A DNA stretch of 64,000 bases from Daphnia carinata. Its lineage: Eukaryota; Arthropoda; Branchiopoda; Diplostraca; Daphniidae. Below, piece after piece: positions 22,016-33,819 of this stretch. The position numbers and the translations under genes were made by a program. The DNA lies in assembly GCF_022539665.2 (NCBI RefSeq), contig NC_081333.1:5888971-5952970 (forward strand). Reading direction: 5' to 3'. The notes below the pieces were generated by a model, which had not been told where the DNA came from, searched no databases, and saw nothing but the letters and a program-made list of their open reading frames with translations. Position 1 is the stretch's first letter, and each line of letters opens with the position of its first letter.

Positions 22016-23000
22016 GGTTCCCCTGTCTTACCCGCCAACCCACTCATTGATTCTGCCCGTCCACCCCCTCACTTTCTCTGCCCGTCAAACTACCCACTGC
22101 CCGTCAACCCATTCTCTGCCCGTTAACCCACTCTCTGCCCGTCAACCCACTAACTGCCCGCCAAAACGCCTGCTTTAGAGGCGCATCTACATTTTTTCCA
22201 TTTGTCCGTCCTTTTGCCCAGTCGCCGTCCGTCAAACGTCCGCTATAATTGCCCGTTCACCCACTTGTTGCCTCTGCCCGCCTTTCCTCGTAAAGTCTCT
22301 GCCCGTCAACCCACTTTGCCCACCAAGAAATTCGCTGTTGTTGGCCGTCGACCAACTCTCTGCCCGTCGGCCCACTCTCGGCCAGTCGACCCACTCTCTG
22401 CCCGTCGGCCTACTCTCGGCCAGTCGACCCACTCTCGGCCCGTCAGCCCCTCACTGCCCGTCAGCCCCCTTTCTGCCCGGCGACCCACTCGCTGCCCGTC
22501 GGCCCCCTCACTGCCCATCAGCTCCCTCACTGCCCGTTGGCCCCCTCTCTTCCAATCGCCCACTCGCGTGGGCCCCTTCTCTGCCCGCCGAATCACTCGC
22601 TGCCCGTGGGCCCCTTCTCTGCCCGTCGACTCACTCGCTGCCCGTTGGCCCACTCGCTGCCCGTCGACCCACTCATCTGCCCGTCGACCCACGCGCTTAC
22701 CGTCGACCCACTCGCTGCCCATCGAACCACTCGCTGCCCCTCAGCCCACTCGTTGTCCGTCGATCCCCTCTCTGCCCGTCACCCCACTCGCTGTCCGCCA
22801 AAACGACTGCTGTAGTGGCCCATTGACTTTTTCATTTGCTTTTGCCCGTTTTCCCCTCGCAGTCCCAGCCCAGAAAACGCCCGCTGTAGTTGCCGTCCAA
22901 CCACTTTTTCCCTCTGCCCGTCTTTTCTCGAATAGTCCATGCCCGTCAACCCCCTTTGCCCACCAAAAAAACCTGCTGTGGTTGCCCGTCGACTTACGTA
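22016..23000 (+). repeat. 19-bp minisatellite
   Basis: About 45 copies of a 19-bp unit close to CCCGTCGACCCACTCTCTG, with some units of 18 or interrupted by longer variants (22160-22310, 22800-22990). Because 19 is not a multiple of 3 and the unit lacks stops, long frames appear on both strands with a 19-residue period (for example 22202-23035). Those frames are artefacts of the repeat. Confidence 0.9.
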
Positions 23001-23387
23001 CTGCAGCGCCCACTCGTTTTAAGCTAAGCTCGTAGACTAAAAAATTGCATTTATCCGACCTATTATACAGTCTCTGCCCCTCAAAAGGCCCGTTTAAGCC
23101 AACCACTGTAGCAGACGGCTGATTTGACGCCAGCCAATCAAAACAAATGCACAATGTGACAGACACAGGCTCCTCCTCTTTTCCTTGTTTTTTTATATAG
23201 TATAGATTGCGCAACACTGCAAGTTAACTTTTTTCCCGCCTTTACAACCGACGCTATTAGTTGTCCATTGTGTGTGATTGTTTGCTGTGGGAAAATTGCT
23301 TCCAGTTTGACTTTCCTTTTTTTTTGTCAGTTCCTTACATTCGGTGAGTAATGTTTTCAATTATGATTGACTAACCTGAGCCGGTAC

Positions 23388-24200
23388 TTCTTCATTTGCC
23401 GCCTTCCGTGCCATTAAATCCCGTGACCCTAAAGCAAAGGTAGAAAAGTAATTCATTTTATCTCGCCATTTTTAATTGAATCATTCGTTCTACGTCTTAG
23501 TCATTGGTGAAGAAAACCACTTGCCTTACATGAGGCTACCACAATCGAAAGAACTGTGGTTCAGTGACGATCCCGAAGTGTCAAACAAACTAAAGTTTAA
23601 GCAGTGGACCGGAAAAAAGAGAAGGTGATTGTCTAGTTATAATTTTGTGTTGCGTTATTTTAACGAATGTGACCTATTTTTGGATCCAGTTTGTTCTTCG
23701 AACAGGATGAATTCTACTGTAGCCCCGTGGAATTAGTTGCCAAAGAAAATGGTGGCGTTTCAGTTATGCGAGAACATAGTGTAGTTAAACTGGACATTGT
23801 CGGTAGCAAACCTGAGTTATATGATGGCCGTACCATCACCTACCACAAGTGCCTTACTGCCACAGGTGAATTTCTTTCCTATTTATCTAAAATTTTAAGT
23901 ACTCGATGATTAAAACTTTTTGGAATGTTGAAAAACTTTGATAATCTTCCTGCTAGATAGTATCTGAGAGCCATTCTTTAATTATCACTTCACTTAGACA
24001 CATTTTCAACTATTAACTACATTAATTTATTATCGTGTTAGGTGGCAAACCGAAATCGGTGCCATCACTGAGCAGTGCCCCAGAAAATGTCAAGGAGCAC
24101 GTAACGCTATTCCGTATTATTGATTTCCGTAATATCAATATTGGATATGGATCACGGGATCTCATGTTGAAGGCGAAGGGGCGGAGAACACCGAATCCGT
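23388..24200 (+). pseudogene. upstream exons of the JADE-like locus
   Basis: Exon-like segments with GT..AG borders: up to 23439, 23501-23624, 23690-23865, and from 24042. They encode FRAIKSRDPKAK, then [11 protein letters not shown], then a segment starting LFFEQDEFYCSP, then GGKPKSVPSL. I do not recognise this part, and it does not contain the PHD fingers expected before the JADE tail. The frame breaks near 24160-24200. It could be the N-terminal portion of a diverged paralogue or an unrelated gene fused by rearrangement. Confidence 0.45.
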
Positions 24201-25714
24201 TAGAAAGCTGAAAAAAGAAATGACCGTCGAAGAAAGGAACTTAATCCGTGTCAAAAAGTATAGAATACATAAACATTTTTACGTTTTGCGTTTAATTATT
24301 TAGAGTTACTTGTGTGTGAAAAGGCTACAACTCATCGAATCGGACTTATATAAGCATGCCAGCATTAACGAAACGGCGCGGACGCTAGATCTTGATCTTG
24401 ATGTCGTTGACCAAATTTTCAACTTTTGGGTTCTTAAACGAAAGGTGTGTGCTCCCAAATTCATGTGTCTCTACTACAAGCAATCAATTTTCTTTTTAAA
24501 AATTTCCAGTCCAACCGAGACAGACCATTGCTACCGCCCAAAACCACTGAAACGGAACGATTAAGTCAGCAACAACAGCAAGATATGGAACGTATGAAAT
24601 TGTTTGTACAGCTGCGACAAGACCTAGATAGGGTATAAACATACTTCTCATTAACTTTATTATTTTTATCTCGTTAAATGCAGAGTTGTCAGTAAAAACT
24701 GTTCTTCGTTGTAGGTTCGAAATTTGTGTTACATGGTCAGCCGAAGAGAGAAATTATCCGATCGTATTTTCGATTGCGAGAACAAACCTTCCACTAGCAA
24801 GCAGCGATTTTGTCTCTGTATGATCTCCAAAAAAATATCACCCCAGCAGAACTAACGCCAATCATGGCTCCAATATCTATGACCTTGTATATTTACGTGG
24901 GGAAACGATCAAAAAAGAAGGCTTTGAACAAGTCATTCAACTCATAGCAGGCGTACAGTCGAACATCCCCGCAATGAAAAAGGTTTGGCTTTTCCGTAAT
25001 TATCGATGACAAGAAAACAGTTCTCAATCTGTATGCGTTGAATTTATTTGGTTGCAGGATAAAAATGGAATCGTTGGTCGTCCCAATCATTTAAAGGAAG
25101 ACAACCCATACAAAAGCACGTACATGAATGGGGGCGAAAGTCGTAGATCCCGCTCGCTATCTTCCATCAGTGCCGAATCGGCTGCCTCTGATACTGAAAC
25201 AAACAGTAGATGGAAGAGACCGGTATTTCAAATCATATTCCTGTTCGAGTTTCTATGCCGATCACAATTTCCCATTTTTTATTCTTTCCGTTCAGGTGAG
25301 AACACCTTCGCAAACATCAATTACCTCGGTCGACAGCGATTTCGATGTAGCCATTTCACAGCTTGGTTCCAAAAAACCGGTTCGAAAACTAGTGATAGAG
25401 CTGGCAAATTCATTTACACCGACAGTGAAGAAGAAGCGGGACCTCGCAGTGACCCAAGCTCTTCCGTTGTGCGGACCAAAGCCGCTGTCAAGGCGTTTTC
25501 TCCTGTCACGGCTGGCAGTCGCGGTCGGGGTAAAAAAGCCAGTGAGCCCAAATCTGCTACGAAATCCACCACCGATTTGATCGTGCCTCAGCGACAGGCT
25601 GCAAAGAAGGCCACCGAAAGTTTACATAGCGCTAATGCCAATGTCTCAGCCAAGGAGAAAAAGGAAGAGAAGGAAACTAAAGGCGTGGGCAAAGAAAACG
25701 TTGTTCTCTCCTAA
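24201..25714 (+). pseudogene. JADE/rhinoceros-like C-terminal region
   Basis: Exons about 24150-24257, 24304-24444, 24510-24632, 24715-25000, 25057-25220 and 25298-25714, with introns of 46-82 bp. The diagnostic part matches the helical region after the PHD fingers of JADE family proteins (HBO1 acetyltransferase scaffold subunits; rhinoceros in flies): VDQIFNFWVLKRK, RPLLPPKT, QQDMERMKLFVQLRQDLDRV, RNLCYMVSRREKL, then NHGSNIYDL. The last exons hold a Ser-rich (SRSLSSISAESAASDTE) and a Lys-rich tail ending GKENVVLS. There is a frame break near 24845 and another near 25400, and no PHD zinc fingers are present. I infer a partial, decaying duplicate; correct introns argue against retrocopying. 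Confidence 0.6.
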
Positions 25715-25996
25715 CAGCTCAAGAGTGAACTTAAGAGTATTGCCATTGCTATTATTCCGTTGCTAGATAGTATATGAAGCTCTTGCAAACACAAGTTCTT
25801 CTAAAATGTGAGCTGCACAAAATTGAAACGGAATTTGTTTATTGAAATTTTAGGCTGGTGATGTTACCTGCTAAATTTTTGTTTAATCGTTTGTATTTTG
25901 TAAAAATAAATGTAAATCAATTACCAAAAATTTATGGTTTTATTTTAATTGGAAGCTATTTCCAATACAAATTTTCATGCGTCCTTTGGCTGCCGC
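25715..25996. other. 3' flank of the JADE-like locus
   Basis: AT-rich, with an AATAAA at about 25904 that could serve the gene above. Nothing else seen. Confidence 0.5.
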
Positions 25997-26158
25997 GATC
26001 CGGACATTCCCCGGACGTTCCAATCCGTTCACTGAACGTACGGATTTGCCATCCTGCAGACGTCCAACTAAGGACGTCCGTAGTAGTCCCAAATAAGGAC
26101 GTTACCAGGACCTCCAATTAATTACGTCCGTAGGACGTCCTCCAGTGGACGTCCTAGT
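25997..26158. repeat. cluster of GGACGTCC palindromes
   Basis: In about 160 bp the core ACGTCC or its complement GGACGT occurs about ten times, twice as the full palindrome GGACGTCC (for example in gtaggacgtcctcc). Both orientations are mixed, so the stretch can fold on itself. It lies directly before an element of the palindromic-end family and may be its inner edge or a target-site relic. Confidence 0.65.
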
Positions 26159-26160
26159 TT

Positions 26161-27611
26161 TGTATAACAATACACTGGCATGCCTTCCATGATCGTTGAA
26201 AATTTAAAAAAAAATCTTGGATTTATTTATAAAACAATTAGTGACTTCCTTTATCACTGACGTACAAAAAAAAGGTTGTTCCTGGTCGAAAATAATTAAA
26301 ATGGATTTGTCATAATTAGTACATTTGGTAACGCCAAGTGCAAAGCTTCCTTAAACTTTTCCGTATTGTATATGATGTTTAATTAGGTAATCAATGGCTC
26401 CTTGGAAATGTGCATGAGGTGGAAAACAAGACACGGAGGACGTCAAAAATCCTTTAAAAATGCGGGAAAAATGCGAATTCTTGCCAGAGATGTAGGTGCT
26501 CCTTTCGGAGTAAAGGTGCGGTTATTAGTTCCTCTTCCACTTAAAAAAAGCCACGCCATAACTATTGAAATTTTACTCATAGATGTTTCTACGCAAGTTG
26601 TACATTTAAGTTTGGCTTAAACCATTTATTGCTTTGGTGGAAAGCGCTTCTACCCTACATAACAGACAGCTTTCATCGCCTGGCATAGTTATAGCAGTAG
26701 GGCTTGATTTTCATATAATTATTGGAATCTTTGTAACTGTGAAAAGAATTGAAAATGTGATGAAGAAATAAATGGTATTTGAATCAAGAGTGGATTATAG
26801 TTTATATTTGTCCTTGCTTCAGATGATATTTAGTTAAAGATTGTAATATTGTTCCTATAAACATTATTTATCAAATGTTAATAATAATAAACTAGTACTC
26901 GTGTTAACATATTCGTTTCCAGCAACCACCAAAAGCCGTGCGGAACTCATTATTTTCGTTCTTGCCACGTAGGTCTTTATTTATGGTTTTGCGGCAAATA
27001 GTTATTTTTTATTTAAAAATGTGCTTGTCTTAAATTATATATATATAATATTTTTCTTATTTATCAGTGTATTAAGGGGTACTTACGGGAAAGCATGCCC
27101 CTCTTCTCCGGGAACTCGCATGGAATAAGGATATCAGCCAGGGGGGAGGGCGATACTAGGACTGGAAACGCCACTAACGAAAGGTTAAGGGCAAAAAATC
27201 AGACACTGTATAAAAATAAATATAACTTTTATACATGAGCTGTATAAGGCAATAGATAATGCGTGTAATCGTGCAAAAAAATACAAATATCAATTCAAAC
27301 AAAAAAGTTATGATGGAATGATTACTCGAGCAATTGATAACGCTGTTTGAAGTGCGGAAGCCTACATAAGCCAACCGGTTCTTCTTCTCCGCCAACGAAC
27401 ATTTAGGATATCTAAGTAAGGAGAAATAGGACCATTGGCAAGGAGAAATAGGACCCTTATGGTGGAGAAATAGGACACGCCAAAATAATTGTGGAAATTG
27501 AGTCCTTTTTCTCCGGGTCCTAATTCTTCAGGTCCTATATTGAGGTCCTAAATCTCCGGGTCCTATTTCTCCGGCAATCATTCTCCAGGTCCTATTTCTC
27601 CAGCTGCTATT
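26161..27611 (+). mobile_element. palindromic-end element, copy A
   Basis: The body (26161-26990) matches, with divergence, the inverted repeats at 41708-42810 (reverse) and 54480-55561. Shared phrases include gcatgccttccatgatc, gtgcaaagcttcctt, aattaggtaatcaat, cctataaacattatttatcaaatgttaataat and cagcaaccac.aaagcc. Its right end (27418-27605) is an array of the 14-bp word ggagaaataggacc (three copies) followed by inverted copies ggtcctatttctcc. This is the same design as the ends at 41.7 and 55.5 kb, which use a different word. A short AT-rich frame at 27395-27174 (-) is not convincing. The left boundary is uncertain and no partner copy was found nearby. Confidence 0.7.
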
Positions 27612-28095
27612 ATCCAGTAATCAATATACCTGTATTCAATGTGAATACAGTGTAATAGAATCAGTTTCGTCATCTACATTCAAACAGTATCAAATATACG
27701 TGTATTCAATATGAATATAGTGTGATTCAGTGAGTTTCAATAACTACATTCAAACAGTATCAAATATACCTGAAATCAATGTGAATATAGTGAGATAGAA
27801 TCAGTTTCATCATCAATATTCAAACAGTATCAAATCTACGTGTATTCAATGTGCATCTAGCGTATTCAACGTGAACATAGTGTGATAGAATCAGTTTCAT
27901 AATCTGCATTCGAACATTGTCAAATGTACGTGTATTCCATGTGAATATAGTGTGATAGAATCAGACTTATCATCTACATTCAAACAATATCAAATATACG
28001 TGTATTCAATGTGAATAGAATGAGTGTAATAGAATCAGTTTCATCATCTCCATTCAAACAGCATCAAATATACGAGCATTTAATGTGAAATAGTG
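27612..28095 (-). repeat. 70-bp satellite array 2
   Basis: About seven copies of the 70-bp unit in reverse orientation (gtattcaatgtgaatatagtgtgatagaatcagttt). Several units are shortened or carry extra copies of tattcaatgtg. It starts within a few bases of the end of element copy A and ends where decayed Gypsy pol begins. Confidence 0.95.
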
Positions 28096-28109
28096 TGAAA
28101 AAAGCACTC

Positions 28110-29760
28110 ACCTCAGCTCCAGTTTTGGTCTATCCCAACTACGAATTGCCGACGGAAATTATCCCTGACGTCTGTGGATACGGCATAGGAGGCATACTGG
28201 TCCAGCGCATAGAAAAAGCAGAACGCCCATAGTATACGCCAGCCGTTTACTGACTAAGTCGGAAGTGAACTATTCAATTGAAAAAGAGTGTCTTGCACTA
28301 GTGTGGTGTCTCTCCAAATTCAGATGTTGTGTGGGGCTGCAAAGTGAAAGTCGTCACAGATCACCAAGCTTTGTGTTGGTTAATGACCAAAAAAGACCAT
28401 GCAGTTCGTTTAGCACGTTGGAGCCTGTCACTGCAAGAATACGACATAACGATTCTGTATCGTAGTGGAAAAACGCATGACAACGCATATTGATTTCAAG
28501 AGATCCATTACCAAAAACCGAAGAGTTAGAATATGACAGTTGTTCTTGTTGTGGGGGCACTAACTAATGACCCACTACTCTCCGAAGAGGAAAATGATTC
28601 CTTAGCTCACAAGCAGAAAACCTACAGTAATTGGCATCAGTTAATTCAGAAACTCCAAAGTGGAAAAAAGAGAGTGAAAAATTTTGTGATGGATAATGGA
28701 AAACTGTACAAAGAAACCATACGGGATGGAAAATTTACAGAAGGCTATGTGTACCTGCTGATTACCCTAAAGGAATTCTATACGCCTACCATGACGATGT
28801 TGTTCCGGTCACCTTGGCATCAGCCGTACACTAAATAAAATTTGTGATCGCTTCTACTGGCCGAAAATTACAGTGGATATAGTTCAGAGCAGAGTTACGT
28901 ATATTGTAAAAGCAGAAAAGGAGTCCCAGATAAACCTCCAGGACTTCTACAATGCATCAATTGGAAAAGCCATTTCAAAATGTAGGCATGGACCTTCTAG
29001 GACCAATTCCACTCTCTACTAAAGGAAACAGGATGATTTTAGTGGCAGTGGATTACATAACCAAATGGTTTGAGTTAAAAGCCATGCCCAAAGGAAAGGC
29101 GGAAGATGTTGCAGAATTCTTCGTTCATCAAATCTTCCTGCGCCACAAATCTTCCTGCGCCATGGGGTTCTTCAGGGTAAATCATAACGGATCGAAGAAA
29201 GTGTTTCATCGCCGATCTAACTCAAGCTTTCGTCAAGAAACTACTCACCAACCACAAGACGACTTCCAGTTATCATCCTCAGGGAAATGGAGCAGTGGAG
29301 AGGATGAACCATATATTGGCTGCAATGCTTTCAATGTATGTTAGTAGTGATCAACGAGATTGGGACGAAACCCTGCAGTACGTTTGTTTTGCATCCAACA
29401 CTGCCAGACAAGAATCTACAGGATACTCACCATTTCTTCTCCTTTACGGACGTGATCCCAGATTTCCTATCGATTTGGAGTTGGGAGCAGACCCAAACCC
29501 ATTGCTGGAAGGACAAGATGCAGATCGCCTAATAGCCGACCTAGCTACAGCAAGAGAAAAAAATGAAAATTAGAATGGAGTGAGTACAACAAAAACAAAA
29601 AGAAACCTACGACGTACGTAGAGAATGGTTATTCCGAGAAGGAGATTTAGTGCTGATCTACGAACCTGAACTCGTTGCTAGGACCAAGGCTAGGACTATT
29701 CAAAGTATTGAGGTAAACTACACCTGTCAACTATGAAGTGATATCGGCCAGCGGCCGGAG
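28110..29760 (+). pseudogene. Gypsy RNase H and integrase relic
   Basis: The sequence starts in mid-polyprotein. RNase H motifs appear in broken frames ([46 protein letters not shown]). An integrase follows: core start at 28952 (VGMDLLGPIPLSTKG, VAVDYITKWFELKA), a frame change near 29150 through the second catalytic Asp region, then 29295-29573 (SMYVSSDQRDWDETL, TGYSPFLLLYGRDPR). The C-terminal basic module (REWLFREGDLVLIYEP) lies near 29620-29670. Gypsy-type order and motifs are clear, but at least six breaks make it inactive. RT and gag are absent, replaced by satellite array 2. Confidence 0.85.
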
Positions 29761-29981
29761 GAAAACATTGTGACATTGTTCACGTAGTGCGGATGAAATC
29801 ATTCCACGAAGCCGTGTCGGGACCTGGCATTACCGAAAAAGCTTCGGAGAAAGAAGGTGAAAATTAGCAGGACAAAGAAATACAAGATATACCCGCTTCA
29901 AGTGATCCATAACCTCAGGCTGATCCAGAAGAAACACCAATTGCACAAAGCAATGCGTCACCAGGCACCGAGTAAAATGAC

Positions 29982-31840
29982 GTGTCCACGCCCACACCGG
30001 AACTAATCACGGCAAATTCAACCAGAAGACCTGCGCGCAGCAGAAGACCTCCAGCTAAGTATTTAACTCTACTGGTGCCGTTCCTCATTTTTTTGCTTGG
30101 ACCACTATCAAGCAATTCATTGATCCTGAGAGAAAATGCCATCTTCAAACAACAAACTGATGTCGCATTCAGTGAATCGTCCTGGACCCTTGTAGCAGAT
30201 CTTGATTTGGAGCTAGCAGACACAGCAACAGCATACTTAAAACAGAAGATATTCCAGCAACAAGAAGTAGCAGAAAAATTGAAGAATGAAGGCTCTCGAA
30301 CACAACGAATAGCGGCCAGAAGAATCACAAGCAGAATCCAAATAATTCTAAAAGGAATGGAGAATGCAGCAAAACGATTGACAAACATAACAAAAGCCTT
30401 GAAAACTAACCAAATAAGTCGTCGAAGTCTTGTCGACGGGGAAGGATTGATCCTTAAATGGCTGTTTGGAGTGTCAACACAAAAAGATCTAGAAGAATTA
30501 AACAGCCAAATACAACTTGTTTCACGAAATCAAAGAGAAATTACCCACACCATCGATAACAAGCAACAATAGTAAATGAATAACTGTGGGAGTCCAGAAC
30601 AAACGCAAAACTTATCAGAGAGTTGCGAGGCCCATATTATTATATTTATTCCATACTGAAGAATGTCACAACGAACATAATGGAGAGAATGGTGAACAAT
30701 GAAGAACGACAACTAAATCACTTCGAGCATTTTTTCCAACTGGACGAAACGTGATGAATAAGATGAATAAGTTTGTAGCGATGAATAGGATCTTGCTGTG
30801 GCTACAACAACTGGCCGATAGTCTCGACGTCGGCTTCAGTCCTATGTTCATTTGGCCTCTCAAATCGTTTCTCCAGCAAGATTCAACAAAGTTATCAAAA
30901 CAATAAACGAGCAACTACCAAGAAGTTGGTCTATTTTCAGTGATGAGCTTTGGGTCCCCTACCGAGAAGCAACTGTCACTGTGGCGGCCATAGAAACCTC
31001 GTTTCGCCTCTTCATACATGTTCCCATTTTCATCCACGCCCAGCAATACAAACTCTTCGAGATCATCAACATGCCGGCAGCTATAGAAAACGGAACCCAT
31101 GGTATCCTGTTCGGAAATCTACCAGATTACCTTGTTGTGTCTGCCGACGTAGAAACGTTTCTAGAACTTTCTAAAGATAATGTAAAGGATTGCAGAAAGA
31201 TAAGACGTCCCCTGTGCAAATTTCCTACGGGTATCAGCAAGAGAACAGCCCGTAAGTCTTGTGCAATAGCTGTCTTTTTGAATGATTCACCCCGAATCAA
31301 CACTCAATGCAAAAATAAGTGAAATGTGGAATGGCGGGGACCTGAAGTAGTCCATATGGGATCCAGTCAATGGGTCTAGCCACCTCTTATAACAACTTTA
31401 CCAGCAGTTGAAATGTTTGAAGTACCTTTGGGATGCACCACTCGTACCGAAGAATGCGTTTTCCCAACCAGCATAGAAGACAGAATAATCGCGCCAAAAC
31501 TCCAAGCAGTTGTTCTGCTTTCAAAGAAAATTTTTGCGCAAGATGTCCAAGCAACGGATGGTAAGAAAGACACCTTTGTCGAGCTTCCGCGAAAAATACG
31601 TCATCTGTAGACAACATTAGTGAGCTCCTTCACCGCAACGCACAAACCACCCTGTCAGCAGAAATGAATTCACAAGTTTCAGTGAACAAATTCACAATGC
31701 AATTAGGGAAAAAGAAAAGAAGAAAGAAACTTCCTTTACTCATAATCCTTACGAACTGGCCGCATCCAACATTTTATTAGCAATTGGCATAATGTTTCTA
31801 GCATTCAAGTGTTACATGCTCGAAACGCGCTTGACCGCTC
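29982..31840 (+). pseudogene. Gypsy env, F-type fusion protein, broken
   Basis: 29982-30572 gives an N-terminal hydrophobic segment (YLTLLVPFLIFLLG), a helical region, and a basic site followed by a glycine-containing stretch and KWLFGVST. This resembles the cleavage site and fusion segment of insect errantivirus Env and baculovirus F proteins. 30852-31322 continues with the conserved middle part (SFRLFIHVPIF, YKLFEIINMP, SADVETFLEL). 31413-31610 holds further Cys-containing ectodomain. A transmembrane helix (ASNILLAIGIMFLAF) lies near 31765-31810, just before the LTR. At least three frame breaks separate these parts. In relatives the protein mediates membrane fusion; this copy cannot be expressed whole. 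Confidence 0.75.
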
Positions 31841-31848
31841 ATGAGCAA

Positions 31849-32506
31849 TGTGACAGTGGTGCTCCCCCCGGAGAACGCGGGAGGAAAGCTATTGAAACTG
31901 AAAACCTTTAAAAAAATGGAATGCAGCAGTCGAGTTCTTACATGTCACAGTGTTTGTAACTTGTCCTTATTGATAACGTCTTATCAATTGCTAATTATAG
32001 CCGTGTTTACTCTTGTGTTCTTTTGTGCTAGCGAACTATTTCCGATAAGAACTCATTAACTTTCCGGAAGTAAGCTTGTCTTTTCGATGTTTACTCATTT
32101 CGGTTGTTCGTCATTTCCAACTATCCTTTAACGATTCTTAAAAAATCTTTCCGATATTTTGTCCTTCCCTTGATTTCTTTTTTATGAATGTTAGTACAGT
32201 CGGGTAACCTGTCTCGAAGAAGGGGGACCTGTCGCGAGGGGAAAATAGCCGACGCGGTTATCATTTCTGAAAAGACGTGATATCCGACGTCGTAATTGCG
32301 CAAGGTACAGCTTACGACGAAAGGTGCTATAACCTACGCAGATAGGATAGCAAAGATTGTCTGTTTAAGAATTAATCAATGTTCAAGAGAAAGGGCGTAT
32401 ATCAGTCATAGGGTGTAAAAGCCCATTTAATTTTATCCCTAGAGATAGTTCTAGTGAGCCTTCCTCACTCTTCGCATTGTTTGGGTTCAGTAAAGTTATA
32501 GTCACA
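31849..32506 (+). mobile_element. 3' LTR of the Gypsy/env element
   Basis: A 658-bp block with inverted ends TGTGAC and GTCACA directly after the env transmembrane segment. A purine-rich element (ggagaacgcgggaggaaag) lies just inside its start. No second copy is in the window, so the boundaries rest on the ends and position. Confidence 0.6.
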
Positions 32507-32559
32507 TTTTATTTTCTGCGTTGTGTTGTACTCTTGTAGTTTAAATACAAAAATCATTA

Positions 32560-33808
32560 AAAGTAAATCCAGTGTGACAAAATAGTGTTTTACAATGAGT
32601 TTTGTGAAATAGATCTACACAGGATAAAATATAAGTGTATTCAATGTGAATAAAGTGTGATACAATGAGTTTCTTGAACTACATTCAAACAGTATCAAAT
32701 ATACGTGTATTCAATTTGAATATAGTGTGTTAAATTGACTTTCATTAATTAGATTTAATCAACATCAACTATACGTGTATTCATTGTGAATATAGTGTCT
32801 TACAATCAGATTTGTAAAGTAGATAAAATATAAGTGTATTCAATGTGAATATAGTGTGATACAAAAGCATCAAACATACGTGTATTCAATGCGAATATAA
32901 TGTGATATGAAATGAGTTTCATCAACTAGATTCAAACAGCATCAAATATACGTGTATTCAATGTGGATATAGTAGAATGAGTTTCAAGAACTAAATTCCA
33001 ACAACTTCAAATTTACGTGTATTCAATGTGAATATGGTGATTTGCAATAAGGTTTGTGAATTAGATCTACACAGGATCAAATATTCGTGTTGTACAATAA
33101 TATATTAATTAATATATATAGTGCAATATTTAGTGTTTTACAATAAGTTAAATCAACTAGATTCAAACAGCATTAAATATACGTGTATTCAATGTGAAAA
33201 TAGTGTTTTACATTGAGTTTTGTGAAGTAGATCTACGCAGCATCAAATATATGTGTTTTAAAATTCGATTTGTTATTTTATGTTAATACAGTGTGACACA
33301 ATGAGTTTCAGGAACGAGATTCAAACAGCATCAAGTATTCGTGTATTCAATGTGAATATAGTGATCGAATGAGTTTACTGTAGTCCATTCAAACAAAATA
33401 AAATATATGCTTATTCAATGTGAATATAGTGTTTTACAACGAGCTTTGTGAATTAGATTACACAGGATCAAATATACGTGAATTCAATGTCAAACTAGAT
33501 GTTCAATCAACTAGATTAAAAGAGTTTCAAAAATACGGGTATTCAATGTGAATATAGTGTGATAGAATTAGTTTCATGAACTAAATTCAAGCAACGTAAA
33601 ATATACGTGTATTCAATGTGAATGTAGTGTTTTACAATTAGTTTTGTGAATTAGATCTACACAGAATCAGATATAATAGTATTCAATGTGAATGTAGTGT
33701 GATACAGTGAGTTTCAATATCTACATTGAAACGACATTAATGTAATGGCTTTCATGAACTGTATTCAAAAACATCAAATTTACGTGTATGCAATGTGTAT
33801 ATAGTGTT
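32560..33808 (-). repeat. 70-bp satellite array 3
   Basis: About seventeen reverse-oriented copies of the 70-bp unit. Two subtypes alternate: one with tgtgatacaatgagtttc..attcaaacagcatcaa, one with gttttacaatgagttttgtgaattagatctacacaggatcaa. The alternation suggests a higher-order repeat of two monomers. It starts 50-60 bp after the Gypsy LTR and ends where another Gypsy fragment starts. Confidence 0.95.
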
Positions 33809-33819
33809 GATTATAGTGT

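Noticed and set aside
22202..23035. 277-codon open frame and overlapping frames on both strands
   Set aside because: They have a strict 19-residue period created by the 19-bp minisatellite; no protein-like composition.
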